Made by a program: the position numbers and the translations under genes
Shown: piece by piece, positions 6,312 through 13,746 of the stretch
Layout of the letters: each line of letters starts with the position of its first letter
Position numbering within the stretch: the first letter of the stretch is position 1
NCBI GenBank assembly: GCA_049969935.1
Contig: JBMFNX010000029.1
Span: forward strand, 1-16,697
DNA: 16,697 nt
Source of the DNA: JACIWG01 sp049969935
Lineage (GTDB): Archaea; Thermoproteota; Nitrososphaeria; JACIWG01
Direction: 5' to 3'
Notes under the pieces: model-generated
What the model was told of the DNA's origin: nothing
What the model saw: only the letters and a program-made list of their open reading frames with translations
Databases searched by the model: none

Positions 6312-7595
6312 TTAATAGTTTGCAGTAGAAGTTGGATCCTGTTTACCTAAAATTTGAGGATTGTAACAGATGTCAAAGAATGGAACTACCTTTATCCAAT
6401 TAACTTCTTCGAATTCCGTTCCAAGATAAACTAATACGCCTTCATTCATTTTAAACTTTTTCATCACATATTTTAAATTTTTTAAGTTCCAATCGTAAAC
6501 TTTCCTTAAAGCCTTAACTTCAATAGGAAGCTTTCCTATAATAAAGTCAATTTCTTTATCACCGTCTCTCCAATAATATTTTGCATCAAGCAATGATGCT
6601 ACAACACATTCATAGAACTTTCCAGTCTCAACTTCTTCCCTATTAAAGAGGCTGTAGATTAGGCTCCAATGGTATGGATAAACTTTTCTCAACTTTCTTG
6701 ATACAACTAAAAGAGAACTTCTTAAATTTCTCACTACCCTGATGAGATATGAATTTTCAAGATAATTGATGTGTTCAATCAAAGTCTTCTTCGAAACCTT
6801 CAAGTTTGATGAAAGTGAATCAAGGTTTAGAATAGTTCCAGGCTCTGAATAAAATATTTCCAGTAGATTCATTAGTAAACTTGAATTCACATTTTCAAAG
6901 ATTTCAGGCAAATCTTTTCTAACAACCTTTTCGACAACATTTGACCTAATATATTCCCTGACAGGCTGCTCACTCCATTCAACAATTTCAGGTAATAGTT
7001 TAATAAGATAGTCTTCAAAAACCAGTTTAACATCATTCTTCCAGACACTAGGGTTATCGACTCTTCTCCCTGTCTTCAATTCAAAGAACTCCATTAATGA
7101 AAGAGGCTCCATTTTTATCAAAAAATATCTTCCAGCCAAATTCGAAAGCGCCTCCCTTTCTATTAAAATGCTGGCTGAACCTGACAATACGATTTTCAAG
7201 TTGGGGAAATTGTCGTAGAGTAGTTTGATCTTTGAACTCCAACCTCTAAGCTTCTGGATCTCATCAAAGAACAGGTAAACCTTCTCCCTTCTCCAATCAA
7301 ATTTTGTTAAAATAGAAATAGGTGTTCAATAGCTCAAACAGGTCCTCAACCATTTCATCGAAGGAGAAGTAAAATATCCTTCTAGGTTCAACATCACCTT
7401 TAATTAAATGGTCAATCAATTGAAACATTAAACACTCTTCCCAACCCTCCTCAAACCTGAGACAAGGACAATCTGTCTATACTTTTCGTCAACAAACTCC
7501 AAAGCCCTTCCAAAAACATGCCTCTTATACTCTTTAGCCTGCCTAACCCTTCCATCAACCCACAATCCATTTAATAAGGAAACTAATTTTTCCAT
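6312..7595 (-). pseudogene. Frameshifted AAA_14/DUF4143 ATPase
   Basis: Three minus-strand pieces together make one DUF4143 ATPase. Piece 1 starts at ATG 7595 and reads through Walker A (VSGLRRVGKSV), then hits TAA near 7430. The next frame continues MFQLIDHL and IFYFSFDE up to about 7330. A second shift leads into REKVYLFFDEIQ (Walker B), the SGSAS sensor, and a complete C-terminal domain ending at 6312 with the DKEIDFIIG and PIEVKAL nuclease-like motifs. Each break is explained by one missing base. The longest continuous frame (from TTG 7199 down to 6312) lacks the ATP-binding half and should not be annotated as a gene. It differs clearly from the intact paralogue at 4281-5525. Sequencing error in A/T runs is the alternative, but neither break lies in a long homopolymer. 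Confidence 0.8.
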
Positions 7596-7698
7596 TATAA
7601 GTTCTTTTTGGAAACGAATATTTAAATTTCAAGTTTCATAAGCTTTGAAAGAGTTCAGTTTAATAAAAAGTCTATCAACATATGGGAGCTAAACCGTT

Positions 7699-8829
7699 TT
7701 ATGGTTTAGGAAAACGTTCCATTATCTCATCAAAGTCTATCCTCTTTTTAAGAAAATATTCTACATTTCCCAGACTTGCGTAATCTTGTCCAAATATTAG
7801 CATAGCCTTTCCATCGCCAACAGATAGAAGGGCTTGAGGGAAGTCTACAGAAAACTTTATTTCATGATTAACACTTGCAGCTTTACCAGCTACAATAAAC
7901 TCTATATTTTTTGCTACAGTCTTAGCCTGTTCTAAAGCTTCACCCGCCATCTTCTGAGCCCTCCTACCATTGATTTCCACAAACGCCATATCGCCTATAG
8001 AGAAAGCATTCTCTGAACCCTCAACAATTAGCCTTTCATCAACTTTTATATAGCCTTCGAAAAGTTCAGCCCCCCTAACATATGATGATAGATTAGAACT
8101 TTTTATGCCAGCAGCCCATAAAGTTAAATCTGATTCAATACTATTATTATTTGCAAAAACAACTTTATCACGTTGCAAAAGTTTTACACTCTGTCCAAGA
8201 ACAAACTTAACACCCTTTTTTGAAAAGTAGTCGAATGCGATGCCTCTTGCCATTTCATTAGGGTAAGTTGAAAGTATTGAGTTCGCTAATTCGACAACCG
8301 AAATACTAGCCCTTTTTCCATAAAATTTTAGGGCGTCCAAAAGTTCACCTACAACTTCTAAGCCAACAAATCCTGCACCAACAACAACAATATTCGAACC
8401 ATCATCTAAGTCAGACACCATTTCACTGATCTTCATAAAATCTTCTAAAGAATATGCTGTAAACACATTCTCGTGTCCAATAACATTGTAGAAGTTTGGT
8501 TGAGAGCCTGAAGCTAAAACTATTATATCGTAATCAAATGTTTTGCCATCAAACTTAATAAACTTGTTAACCAAGTCTACCAATCCAACAGTCCCAACAT
8601 GTAATTCAAAGTTCCAGAAGCTTGAAAGCGTTTTAAGGTCATATTTTAACTCGTCCACCTTAACCTTACCACTTATCAATTCCGGGCCTCCAATCGTATT
8701 TTCAAACCAACGCTTATTCGTGAACAGGGAAGCTTCTACACTTTTTACACCCCTTAATAGGAGCTGCCTCAAAACTTCAACTCCAGCGTAGCCTCCTCCT
8801 ATTACGGCTAACCTTTTATTCATACACAA
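7699..8829 (-). CDS. FAD/NAD(P)-dependent oxidoreductase, NDH-2-like
   Basis: A 376-residue flavoprotein of the two-dinucleotide-binding-domain type. The FAD site is VIGGGYAGVE (G11-x-G13-x-x-G16), the linker has VLASGSQP (104-111), the NAD(P) site is VVVGAGFVGLE (151-156 core), and FSIGDMA (G279, D280) closes the FAD pocket. There is no CxxC redox disulfide, which excludes thioredoxin reductase and related disulfide reductases and favours an NADH:quinone dehydrogenase II or sulfide:quinone-like role. The cysteines of sulfide:quinone reductase are also absent. No membrane anchor is obvious. ATG 8823, two codons later, is an equally good start. The gene is divergent from the metallopeptidase gene, each with its own TATA box. 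Confidence 0.8.
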   Translation of the reverse strand: MCMNKRLAVIGGGYAGVEVLRQLLLRGVKSVEASLFTNKRWFENTIGGPELISGKVKVDELKYDLKTLSSFWNFELHVGTVGLVDLVNKFIKFDGKTFDYDIIVLASGSQPNFYNVIGHENVFTAYSLEDFMKISEMVSDLDDGSNIVVVGAGFVGLEVVGELLDALKFYGKRASISVVELANSILSTYPNEMARGIAFDYFSKKGVKFVLGQSVKLLQRDKVVFANNNSIESDLTLWAAGIKSSNLSSYVRGAELFEGYIKVDERLIVEGSENAFSIGDMAFVEINGRRAQKMAGEALEQAKTVAKNIEFIVAGKAASVNHEIKFSVDFPQALLSVGDGKAMLIFGQDYASLGNVEYFLKKRIDFDEIMERFPKP

Positions 8830-8844
8830 AAATCATATAACATT

Positions 8845-8854
8845 GTTATATAAG
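8845..8854 (-). promoter_or_regulatory. TATA box for the NDH-2-like gene
   Basis: CTTATATAAC on the minus strand is centred 21-27 bases before the two candidate ATG codons (8829, 8823). The transcript would begin at or beside the start codon, so the mRNA is probably leaderless; this spacing slightly favours ATG 8823. Confidence 0.55.
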
Positions 8855-8948
8855 CTTTGTTTTAAGAAAACCAATTTTTATAAAGCATCAAATTTACAAC
8901 CTATAATAATGGTAGAGTGTAGCTTAAATATAGTAAAAAATAAATAAA

Positions 8949-8957
8949 TTTATAAAT
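8949..8957 (+). promoter_or_regulatory. TATA box for the HExxH protein gene
   Basis: TTTATAAAT is centred about 26 bases before the ATG at 8979, with no ribosome-binding site in between, again suggesting a leaderless transcript. It confirms the 8979 start over an out-of-frame ATG at 8956. Confidence 0.55.
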
Positions 8958-8978
8958 GGCAGATAAGCTAAAAATCTT

Positions 8979-9461
8979 ATGTACAAGAAGAAGCTTGAGG
9001 AAGCGAAAGGCTTTGGTGAAATATTTAGTCTAGTCAAGAATGTGGTGGCAGAAAAGCTTGGAATCCATAGGGCAGGATTAAGTCTAGTACTTATGGACCT
9101 ACCTCCAAACATACTAGCATTCCATGAAATGGGTTCAAACGCTATCGTCATGAACAGGAGAACATTGGAGGCTATAGCATTAGGCATAAATGACAAGCTT
9201 ACCGGAAACGCCTACATTTTTGTAACACTTTTACATGAATACTTACACAGCTTAGGTTTTGCCGAAGAAGATAGAGTTAGAAGTCTAGTACATGATATTG
9301 TTGCAGATGTTTTTGGAAAAGATCATCCAGCATACTTGGCTGCAGTCAACCCACTAAGCCTTGTAGGAGATAAGCAGATACTTTTAAAGAGATTAAATTC
9401 AAGTGAACCACCCTCAATTGTAAAAGACTTTGATAGGGAAAGTATGCCATTCATAAGCTAA
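8979..9461 (+). CDS. Putative zinc metallopeptidase with HExxH motif
   Basis: A 160-residue cytoplasmic protein with H86-E-Y-L-H90 on a predicted helix (VTLLHEYLHSLGF), the zinc-binding and catalytic motif of metallopeptidases. It continues SLGFAEEDRVRSLVHDIVAD, so E96, E97, H105 or D110 could supply the third ligand. The distance is not that of classical metzincins (HExxHxxGxxH). The preceding part has a strand (NAIVMNRRTLEAI) that fits the edge strand of minimal gluzincin-like folds. There is no signal peptide or membrane segment. The substrate is unknown; a role in protein turnover or toxin-like processing is speculation. Motif and length are certain; activity is not. Confidence 0.6.
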   Translation: MYKKKLEEAKGFGEIFSLVKNVVAEKLGIHRAGLSLVLMDLPPNILAFHEMGSNAIVMNRRTLEAIALGINDKLTGNAYIFVTLLHEYLHSLGFAEEDRVRSLVHDIVADVFGKDHPAYLAAVNPLSLVGDKQILLKRLNSSEPPSIVKDFDRESMPFIS

Positions 9462-9617
9462 TTTTTTCATAAAAAATTATTATAAAAATATAATTTCTCC
9501 ACTTGAATTTCTAATAAAGCTTCCATATGCAAGCTAAAAATCCTTAGACCTTTAATTCAAATCTTCATTTGAACAGTATCACTTAAAATTATAGAAAACT
9601 TATATGGAATTTTAAAT

Positions 9618-10052
9618 TTATTTGTCTTCTGCAAGAAAAGCTATTGGCAGATCTCTTAGCTCTTCTATTTTTTCAAGCATCTCTCTTTCCGGTTTCAAGA
9701 ATAGAGCTTTTGCTTGAAGCTTTAATGCAGCAGCTATCACATAACAGTCTGTTAGTGCTATTTTGAACCTTTTCCTGAGTTCCCCTGCCTCAATTGATAT
9801 TTCCCATGTTATTTCAGCATACTTGACTCTTGTGTTAAGCCATTCAACAAAGTTTAAGGCTTCCTCGTTTGGATCCTCGACTAAGGCAATTTTATAGATC
9901 CTAGATGACACGTATATAAGCTCCGAGATTGTGGATGGTGTCACATATAATTCAATAGTCTTCTTCAGCGCATCATTAAACAGTTTTTCAACCACACTCC
10001 TATATACTGCGTCTCTTATAATATATTCTGCTAGAACACTCGTGTCAACCAC
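9618..10052 (-). CDS. vapC: VapC-type PIN-domain RNase toxin
   Basis: A 144-residue PIN domain. The acidic residues that hold the metal ion are D3 (VVDTSVLAEY), E44 (STISELIYVS) and D102 (ALTDCYVIAAAL); the usual fourth acid is replaced by the KPERE region (E122 or nearby). VapC toxins cleave tRNA or rRNA and are silenced by their partner antitoxin. The start chosen is GTG 10052, which overlaps the antitoxin stop by 8 bases, the translational-coupling pattern of vapBC operons. The frame is open further upstream to 10106, but that would add 18 basic residues lying inside vapB. TTG 10076 is a weaker option. Confidence 0.85.
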   Translation of the reverse strand: MVDTSVLAEYIIRDAVYRSVVEKLFNDALKKTIELYVTPSTISELIYVSSRIYKIALVEDPNEEALNFVEWLNTRVKYAEITWEISIEAGELRKRFKIALTDCYVIAAALKLQAKALFLKPEREMLEKIEELRDLPIAFLAEDK

Positions 10053-10290
10053 GTACTTCTTTAAGGATTCTCTCAAGCTTCTCCTCTTCAATTTTACTCT
10101 CCTCACTTAATAGTTCTTCAACAACATGAGGATCTATATCAACAACCTTTGGCTTGAAAGGTCTTATAACTATCTTCCCCTCTCCAGCTTCGGCAACAAC
10201 TTCACCCTCAACAATATTAGCGGCTTCCCTCAAAGACTTTGGAAGTATCAGCACACCCTTCTTTCTCACCCTAAGTATAGCTTTAGTCAC
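10045..10290 (-). CDS. vapB: VapB antitoxin, AbrB/SpoVT type
   Basis: An 81-residue protein (GTG start at 10290). Residues 5-45 form an AbrB swapped-hairpin DNA-binding domain: LRVRKKGVLILPKSLREAA, then GEVVAEAGEGKIVIRP. The C-terminal half is helical and charged (ELLSEESKIEEEKLERILKE) and should wrap the VapC toxin. AbrB-type antitoxins bind their own promoter, so the operon is probably autorepressed. GTG 10290 is preferred over TTG 10320 because a GGTGA ribosome-binding site sits five bases before it and a TATA box lies about 34 bases upstream, inside the longer version's expected leader. Confidence 0.85.
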   Translation of the reverse strand: MTKAILRVRKKGVLILPKSLREAANIVEGEVVAEAGEGKIVIRPFKPKVVDIDPHVVEELLSEESKIEEEKLERILKEVRG

Positions 10291-10320
10291 ATGTTCACCA
10301 ACAATATTATGGTTAACCAA

Positions 10321-10331
10321 TTTATAAAGTT
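10321..10331 (-). promoter_or_regulatory. TATA box for vapBC
   Basis: AACTTTATAAA on the minus strand is centred about 34 bases before the GTG start at 10290. This implies a short leader of about nine bases that still contains the GGTGA ribosome-binding site. The region is also the expected place for VapBC autorepression. Confidence 0.5.
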
Positions 10332-10501
10332 TAACTTTTAGTCTTTATTCAACATCAATTATCTTTAAACCAGATTGCATATGATTCAATAAGCCGGTAG
10401 ATTAAATGAATAAAATTAAATTTAAAATAAGCAAAATAGTATAAGCCAATCTAAGAATATTTCTAAAGGCTTTGAAATAAAAATAGTGGATGGTAGATAG
10501 G

Positions 10502-10892
10502 ATGAGAGTATTCAGGGTTCAGGCGATAAGCTGGAACTCTCATGATACTTCAAAAAGTGCTAGGGTTAAAGTTTTAGTTGACACAGTTTAACCTATACTG
10601 TGCTCTCGTCTAGCATTCTGAATAGGCTTTGAATAAAGCGTGTTAGAACAGTTAACCTTAGGCTAGCATATGGAAGAGTTTTAGAGAAAACATTGAGTGA
10701 AGTAGGTATAGAGGTTAGTGGCGTTTAAGGCTACCCCCTACACCAGTTGTGTTTGGAGAGGAAGACGTTTACATTTTAGGGTTCTGTTACCCTAGAACAG
10801 TTTGGACTAGCAAAAGACCCTATACAAAACGTCTAAATCCAGTAGAGGCATTACTAATGCCCTTTTCAGCCAAAAAATGGCTTTCAAACTAG
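10502..10892 (+). pseudogene. Decayed unrecognised gene
   Basis: Three plus-strand open pieces follow one another and read like one damaged protein. Piece 1 (10502-10591) starts ATG and gives MRVFRVQAISWNSHDTSK, then a stop. Piece 2 (about 10650-10728) gives NLRLAYGRVLEKTLSEVGIE, then a stop. After a frameshift, piece 3 (about 10724-10892) gives LPPTPVVFGEEDVYILGF and then KRLNPVEALLMPFSAKKW. Composition is protein-like (alternating hydrophobic strands, few rare residues) and less AT-rich than the flanks. I do not recognise the family. Because the pieces are short and in different frames, the link between them is inferred. Confidence 0.4.
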
Positions 10893-11149
10893 TATATATA
10901 AAATATTATCTATTGTAGTGTGATCTTGTTTAAATTTTTAGAGACTTAAAATAGTCAATTTATGGCTCTCGTTGTCACCTCCAACAACTAGAAAATCATA
11001 TACATCTTATATTACAAGTCCTATCCCAGACCCGAATCATGTGCACCGCTGCACCGAAAATGGCTACTCCCTTGAACTGTAGCCTTCCTCCATATCTTAC
11101 GTTTTCTTACAACAGTTAAAAACCTTTTTAACCATTTCGTTCATTAAAA
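10893..11149. other. Intergenic segment with two hairpins
   Basis: No convincing gene is present. A TATA-like run (TATATATAAAAT) lies at its left edge on the plus strand. Two perfect small inverted repeats lie side by side in a GC-rich patch: GTGCA-CCGC-TGCAC (11041-11054) and GGCTAC-11 bases-GTAGCC (11062-11084). On the minus strand the same patch is open for about 35 codons (containing LQFKGVAIFGAAVHMI and a final RCI), so it may be a fragment of a lost gene rather than a structured RNA. Confidence 0.3.
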
Positions 11150-11647
11150 TCATCCAATTTTTATGAGAAGCCATAATATGTAGAAGATTGTTGAACATGT
11201 AACCAGAAGCGTAAACAGGTCTATGAAAAGAAATTTAGGCTGCAAACGGGGAGTCAACAAAAGAGGATAAAAAGTTAGACCAAGAAGAAGGTAAGCGAAA
11301 AGATAGAAAAATGAGAAAGTGAGCATAAAAAACAAGAGCCTTCCACCTACCTTACCAGCATAAAAAGAATATAATAGCATAAGGAAAAAGGGTGTCAAAG
11401 CAAAAATGTTGAGAACACAATAATATGGGGGCATCGTAACCTCAACTGTACCGATTTCCCAAATGACCCTAACGAGAACATATGCTAAAAGAATAAAAAA
11501 GCCTACAAATCTTAAATCAAAACGAGCATCTTCTATCAAGATTTGATCAAAAATTCTTCTAACATCTATTATTAAGCCTTTTTTTAACCACAAAATTATT
11601 ATTGCATATAAAATGCAGTATATTTGAGGACAATAATGAGCTTTCAT
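11150..11647 (-). CDS. Hypothetical integral membrane protein
   Basis: Up to 165 residues with four or five strongly hydrophobic segments, about residues 10-22, 46-66, 78-102, 105-130 and 136-163, the last two joined by a proline-rich turn (LLLTPRLQP). No catalytic or transporter motif is recognisable. The ATG at 11647 overlaps the start of the divergent HEPN gene by 12 bases, which is unlikely if both were active. A TTG at 11539, before the better-defined segment DARFDLRFVGFF, would give about 129 residues and four membrane helices and is a reasonable alternative start. The gene has no informative neighbours; some toxin-antitoxin and defence loci carry such membrane proteins, but no link is shown. 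Confidence 0.5.
   Translation of the reverse strand: MKAHYCPQIYCILYAIIILWLKKGLIIDVRRIFDQILIEDARFDLRFVGFFILLAYVLVRVIWEIGTVEVTMPPYYCVLNIFALTPFFLMLLYSFYAGKVGGRLLFFMLTFSFFYLFAYLLLGLTFYPLLLTPRLQPKFLFIDLFTLLVTCSTIFYILWLLIKIG
11606..11613 (+). promoter_or_regulatory. TATA box for the HEPN/MNT locus
   Basis: ATATAAAA is centred about 26 bases before the ATG at 11636. A GAGG at 11626-11629 is suitably placed as a ribosome-binding site but would lie upstream of the transcript start predicted from this TATA box, so only one of the two signals is likely to be used. Confidence 0.45.
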
Positions 11648-12018
11648 GAGGCAGAAATTTTTCGAGAAAGGGCTGAAGGCTTTCTAGCAAACGCAGAAGA
11701 ACTCTTTTCTAAAGGAAACTATGACCTAGCAGCCTTCAACATAGAACAATATTGTCAACTAATCATAAAATATTATTTACTAGTAAAATCGGGAAGATAT
11801 CAAGAACACATTCGCTAATAAACTTATTAAGAGACCTATCAATCTTAGAAGAGAATGTGAAAAGTCTGTTGGATGATAAATGGATTATAATATTGACAAA
11901 AATAGAGGACGCTTTCATAGGTTCAAGATATCTTCCAAGAAGATATGAGAAAGCCGAGGTAGAGTAAATGCTCAAGTTTGTTAAAGAGGTGTTCAATCCT
12001 GCAATCAAAAAACTATGA
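11636..12018 (+). pseudogene. HEPN-domain protein, broken by frameshift and stop
   Basis: The N-terminal helix pair of a HEPN domain is clear: FHEAEIFRERAEGFLANAEE, then DLAAFNIEQYCQLIIKYYLL. The frame ends at about 11818. The protein continues in the next frame from about 11790 with RTHSLINLLRDLS (matching the usual R-x-H-S-L segment after the second helix) and GSRYLPRRYEKAEVE. It is then stopped by TAA 11965-11967, where an in-frame continuation MLKFVKEVF to 12018 looks like the normal last helix. So one frameshift and one AAA-to-TAA-like change separate it from an intact gene. HEPN proteins of this type are RNase toxins paired with MNT enzymes; this copy should be inactive. Sequencing error could explain one lesion but hardly both. 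Confidence 0.75.
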
Positions 12019-12346
12019 AAAACTACTAGAGCATAGAGCGCAAGTGTACAAAAGTTTAGGCAACTACAAAAATATTGCTGAGAAAGTGAAAAAGCTGGTG
12101 CAGGAAGAGTGGAAAAACACAAAAATTTACTTGTTCGGCTCAATCTTGAAAGGCAAATATACAGGAGCAAGCGACATAGACATACTTATAGTATCAGACG
12201 AAAAAATAGCTAAAGAGGAAGAATACAGGATAAAAGCTAAAATATATAAAAACATAAACGCACCAATAGAACTCCACATCACCACACAAAAAGAATACGA
12301 AAACTGGTACAAGAAATTTGTAAAAGAAGAAATAGTTGAAGTCTAA
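11978..12346 (+). CDS. MNT-family minimal nucleotidyltransferase (antitoxin)
   Basis: A 122-residue protein with the pol-beta nucleotidyltransferase signature G54-S55-x10-D66-x-D68 (YLFGSILKGK, GASDIDILIV) and a third acidic residue E98 in APIELHITT. In HEPN/MNT pairs the MNT enzyme AMPylates a residue of the HEPN RNase and so neutralises it. It directly follows the broken HEPN gene and overlaps its former end, as in intact operons. The start is uncertain: TTG 11978 is used here because no ATG lies upstream of the catalytic core, and residues 12-45 form the expected first helices. All catalytic residues are present, so it appears functional although its partner is damaged. Confidence 0.8.
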   Translation: MLKRCSILQSKNYEKLLEHRAQVYKSLGNYKNIAEKVKKLVQEEWKNTKIYLFGSILKGKYTGASDIDILIVSDEKIAKEEEYRIKAKIYKNINAPIELHITTQKEYENWYKKFVKEEIVEV

Positions 12347-12552
12347 AACAAAATTAGCCTAGAATAGAAAATTTTGAGAGCAAAATCAATAAAATATGTG
12401 TGTAACTGAAAAAGATATTACCAATCACAATAATTAACTGCTTTAATTTTCGTTCACATAACCTACAGTTAAGAGCACTCTTTTACTTCCAGTGTGATTT
12501 AATGAAAAGTTGGACAAAAAAGCTTACGTTTTAACCGTAGAGAATGTTAAAT

Positions 12553-12807
12553 CTATTGTATGCCGCTGAGAAAGTTTAGAACATATTCTATCAGCTTCTT
12601 GTCTGCCTCCTTGAAATCATCTTCATTTTTGAAGTATATAATGTATTCTCCGTTCTCATAATGTATTTTACAGTCTCCCAACATCTCTTTCAACTTCCTG
12701 GCCTCTCCTCCCTCAGGCAACGGAGTGAAGGAGTACGTTGTACTAATCACTTCTCCAGAGCACTCGTCATAATAGACTAATTTAAAAAAATAAAATTTTT
12801 CTCCCAT
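12553..12807 (-). CDS. Hypothetical 84-residue protein
   Basis: A small soluble protein starting MGEKFYFFKLVYYDE. Its pattern is strand-strand (FYFFKLVYYDE, VISTTYSFTPL), helix (EARKLKEMLGD), strand-strand (CKIHYENGEY, IIYFKN), helix (ADKKLIEYVLNFL). This alternation looks like a compact alpha/beta fold, and residue usage is that of a real protein. A TATA box (12833-12844) lies at the right distance and a GAGG is 14 bases before the start. It has two cysteines, no membrane segment and no recognised motif. The nearest genes (MNT on the other strand, JAMM protease on the same strand 250 bases upstream) give no functional link. Family unknown. Confidence 0.6.
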   Translation of the reverse strand: MGEKFYFFKLVYYDECSGEVISTTYSFTPLPEGGEARKLKEMLGDCKIHYENGEYIIYFKNEDDFKEADKKLIEYVLNFLSGIQ

Positions 12808-12832
12808 AATCAGATCATATCCTCAAAACAAA

Positions 12833-12844
12833 CTTTTATTTAAG
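12833..12844 (-). promoter_or_regulatory. TATA box for the 84-residue protein gene
   Basis: CTTAAATAAAAG on the minus strand is centred about 31 bases before the ATG at 12807. It supports this ORF as a separately transcribed gene. Confidence 0.45.
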
Positions 12845-13056
12845 TTGGCATGTCTACAGCAAATCTTCCCATCCTATTATAGATGGATTTAAACCCACAA
12901 TATGCAAGATAATATTGTTTCTAATATTTTTATCTAAAGTTGTGAACAGAGTATTCAAATTCTCAAATAGAACATGAGATTTTAAGTAGGTTTGGCGGAT
13001 GCCTAATCTATAACTAGTGATGTGGAAAAAAATTTTTCACATTTTAATTTTCTGAA

Positions 13057-13443
13057 TCAAAACTTTTTGACTGCAAAAGATAATTTTCTCCCTTCACGAT
13101 CAAATACGCCTACATCCTCTTCAGACCTGTAAGGATATCTTATGATGACCATGATGATGCCATAGAAATGGTGCAGGTCATCCAATGATGGTTCAAGAAA
13201 ACCAGATGGATGAGAGTGAGCAGTACCAATGATAGAGGAATCGAGAGGCAGCATATGCAATGGGAAACTAGAAAAAGCTCTACCATGAACAGACATTGGA
13301 GGAATAATCACATTTTCAACCTCAACCTTATCCTTGCCCACTTTACCCCTCAAAAGTAGAATCCCTTCATATGGATGATTATTTAGAGAGTAGGTGAGCA
13401 GACTATTCAAAACCTCAACATTAAACACTATCTCCTTCTGCAT
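13057..13443 (-). CDS. JAMM/MPN-domain metalloprotease
   Basis: A 128-residue minimal JAB1/MPN domain with the full JAMM signature: E26 (HPYEGILLL) and H76-S-H78-P-SGFLEP-S86-x-x-D89. These hold the zinc ion and catalytic water. Archaeal JAMM proteases such as HvJAMM1 remove ubiquitin-like SAMP proteins from targets; some others act with sulfur carriers. The start ATG 13443 (MQKEIVFNVEVL) has GAGG four bases before it and matches the usual family N-terminus. The longer frame from TTG 13497 lacks a ribosome-binding site. It is followed by no gene that reveals its target; a hyperacidic microprotein is encoded 190 bases upstream on the same strand. Confidence 0.85.
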   Translation of the reverse strand: MQKEIVFNVEVLNSLLTYSLNNHPYEGILLLRGKVGKDKVEVENVIIPPMSVHGRAFSSFPLHMLPLDSSIIGTAHSHPSGFLEPSLDDLHHFYGIIMVIIRYPYRSEEDVGVFDREGRKLSFAVKKF

Positions 13444-13632
13444 AAACCTCGCAGATGTTAACTCAACAAATGCATATTTAAACCAATCATCTAACAATAG
13501 ATATGTTTAAACAGGATAAGACAATTAAATTAGAACGCAAATTATTCCTTTCCCAAACATTCTAAGCCATTTCTGCCATAAACTGTCACAAAAAGAGGGG
13601 GAAAGTTAAAGTTTTTTATAGAAAGGTTCATG

Positions 13633-13746
13633 CTAAAACTCTTCTTCCTCTCCTTCTTCCTCTTCTTCCCACTCTTCCTCCTCCCATTCTTCGTCGAAGT
13701 CTTCTTCCCACTCCTCTTCTTCCTCAAAGTCTTCCTCTTCTTCCAT
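13633..13746 (-). CDS. Hyperacidic 37-residue microprotein
   Basis: An ATG-to-TAG frame encodes 37 residues: 26 Glu, 3 Asp, 3 Trp, 3 Phe, one Gly and the first Met, with none basic. It begins MEEEEDFEEE and ends GEEEEF; aromatic residues are spaced through the acidic runs (WEEDFDEEW). A GAGG lies four bases before the start and the flanking DNA is not purine-repeat, so it looks like a gene and not a simple repeat. The longer frame through the same DNA (13542-13772) is basic and low-complexity and is taken as its shadow. Function is unknown. Acidic-aromatic peptides can mimic nucleic acid or bind basic proteins such as histones or ribosomal proteins; this is only an idea. It lies upstream of the JAMM gene, on the same strand. 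Confidence 0.55.
   Translation of the reverse strand: MEEEEDFEEEEEWEEDFDEEWEEEEWEEEEEGEEEEF

Noticed and set aside
7593..7595. Treating 6312-7199 as a complete short DUF4143 gene
   Set aside because: The ATP-binding half is readable upstream in two other frames to ATG 7595, so this is the tail of a frameshifted gene.
12876..12900. tRNA-like T-loop (GGATTTAAACCC)
   Set aside because: It does not give the required TTCRA loop on either strand, and no acceptor or anticodon stem surrounds it. No tRNA or rRNA was found in the window.
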